From CBDTTM01 sp965363355 (lineage in GTDB: Bacteria; Bacillota; Negativicutes; Selenomonadales; Selenomonadaceae), in assembly GCA_965363355.1 (NCBI GenBank), contig CBDTTM010000179.1, forward strand, positions 1-5,205: a stretch of 5,205 bases of DNA. The letters run 5' to 3'. Under the pieces are notes generated by a model that was not told the DNA's origin, did no database searches, and saw nothing but the letters and a program-made list of their open reading frames with translations. How positions within the stretch are numbered: the first letter of the stretch is position 1; every line of letters begins with the position of its first letter. The translations under genes and the position numbers were made by a program. Positions 4,865 through 5,205 of the stretch are shown one piece after another.

Positions 4865-5203
4865 GTGGATAAAAACTCAAAGTTACACTTTAAATGGGCT
4901 TTACAGAGCGAAGTTTTTATTGTTTTTGTATTTTTGTTCACCAAAATTATTCTTGCACTGTTTCCTGTTCAATATGGGATTTTTCGCGATGAATTTTACT
5001 ATCTTGCAATGAGCAGTCATTTGGATTTTGGCTATGTCGATGTCCCACCGTTGGCACCTTTATTACTCGCTTTGATGCGTTTTGTTTTTGTGGATTCTTC
5101 TTTTACGTTGCATTTATTGCCCGCCATTTGTGGCGCGGCATTTTTATATGTAACTCAAACTTCGCAGATCAATAAAAGGCTATGTACCTTGAAAATCCAA
5201 TAA
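4865..5203 (+). CDS. Family 39-type (PMT/ArnT-like) membrane glycosyltransferase, N-terminal fragment
   Basis: The first part of a polytopic membrane glycosyltransferase that transfers a sugar from a polyprenyl-phosphate donor on the outer face of the cytoplasmic membrane. Visible are a hydrophobic segment at about residues 17-34, then the first outer loop with the conserved acidic pair in FRDEFYYLA (40-48; Asp42, Glu43), then YVDVPPLAPLLLALM (57-71) and further hydrophobic stretches at about 62-76 and 82-96. The start is GTG at 4865 with AAGGGGA (4850-4856) 8 nt upstream; an ATG at 4863 is in another frame. Complete members are about 450-700 residues. Here family similarity runs to about residue 97 (5155), after which a hydrophilic tail of 15 residues ends at a TAA at 5201-5203. 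None of the other + frames restores the expected sequence. The gene is therefore either disrupted in the organism or spoiled by the sequence end. Confidence 0.75.
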   Translation: MDKNSKLHFKWALQSEVFIVFVFLFTKIILALFPVQYGIFRDEFYYLAMSSHLDFGYVDVPPLAPLLLALMRFVFVDSSFTLHLLPAICGAAFLYVTQTSQINKRLCTLKIQ

Positions 5204-5205
5204 TT
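5153..5205. other. Apparent junction: sequence no longer matches the glycosyltransferase
   Basis: From about 5153 the translated sequence stops resembling the glycosyltransferase family in all three + frames. The remaining 50 or so bases, including GGCTATGTACCTTGAAAATC (5178-5197), have no coding sense. A short foreign stretch at a sequence end fits the edge of a repeat such as an insertion sequence where an assembly broke off, but no inverted repeat or target duplication can be tested here. Confidence 0.35.

Overview
The window looks like chromosomal DNA from a low- to mid-GC anaerobic Bacillota, possibly one of the diderm Negativicutes. Pointers are AGGAGG-type ribosome sites, sigma-A-like promoters, a flavoredoxin-type flavin reductase, a DUF2325 protein, an RsmH paralogue of the kind found in Clostridia and relatives, a membrane glycosyltransferase and a Fur-like operator. 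The taxonomic call is an inference; no rRNA or other marker gene is present. Both ends cut through genes, so this is probably a contig or a fragment of one.

Layout, left to right. (1) Positions 2-1137 (+): the C-terminal half of a polar amino-acid ABC transporter ATPase, then, 17 bp on, a complete FabG-like short-chain dehydrogenase. The pair ends at a long hairpin terminator (1141-1213). (2) Positions 1219-2280 (-): a compact stand-alone HD-GYP phosphohydrolase gene with a near-consensus promoter and a Fur-box-like operator, followed 80 bp downstream by a small DUF2325 gene. (3) Positions 2311-3476: a divergent pair, a flavoredoxin-like flavin reductase (-) and an HxlR-family regulator (+), sharing a 123-bp promoter region with a candidate operator. 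(4) Positions 3604-4668 (-): an RsmH-type 16S rRNA methyltransferase with an extended N-terminus and a TTG start, lying outside any division/cell-wall cluster. A 23-bp hairpin separates it from the convergent HxlR gene. (5) Positions 4779-5205 (+): promoter and N-terminal part of a family-39-type membrane glycosyltransferase. Its reading frame leaves the family pattern at about 5153 and stops at 5203, near the window edge.

How the genes work together: most units are independent and insulated by terminators. The two links worth noting are HD-GYP with DUF2325 (same strand, possible iron control through Fur) and HxlR with flavin reductase (classic regulator-target divergence). No CRISPR array, tRNA, rRNA, complete insertion sequence or recognisable defence system is present, and nothing amounts to a clearly new multi-gene system. 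The best leads are the Fur-like control of the HD-GYP gene, the RsmH paralogue and the abrupt end of the glycosyltransferase. No stretch over 300 bp lacks a gene.
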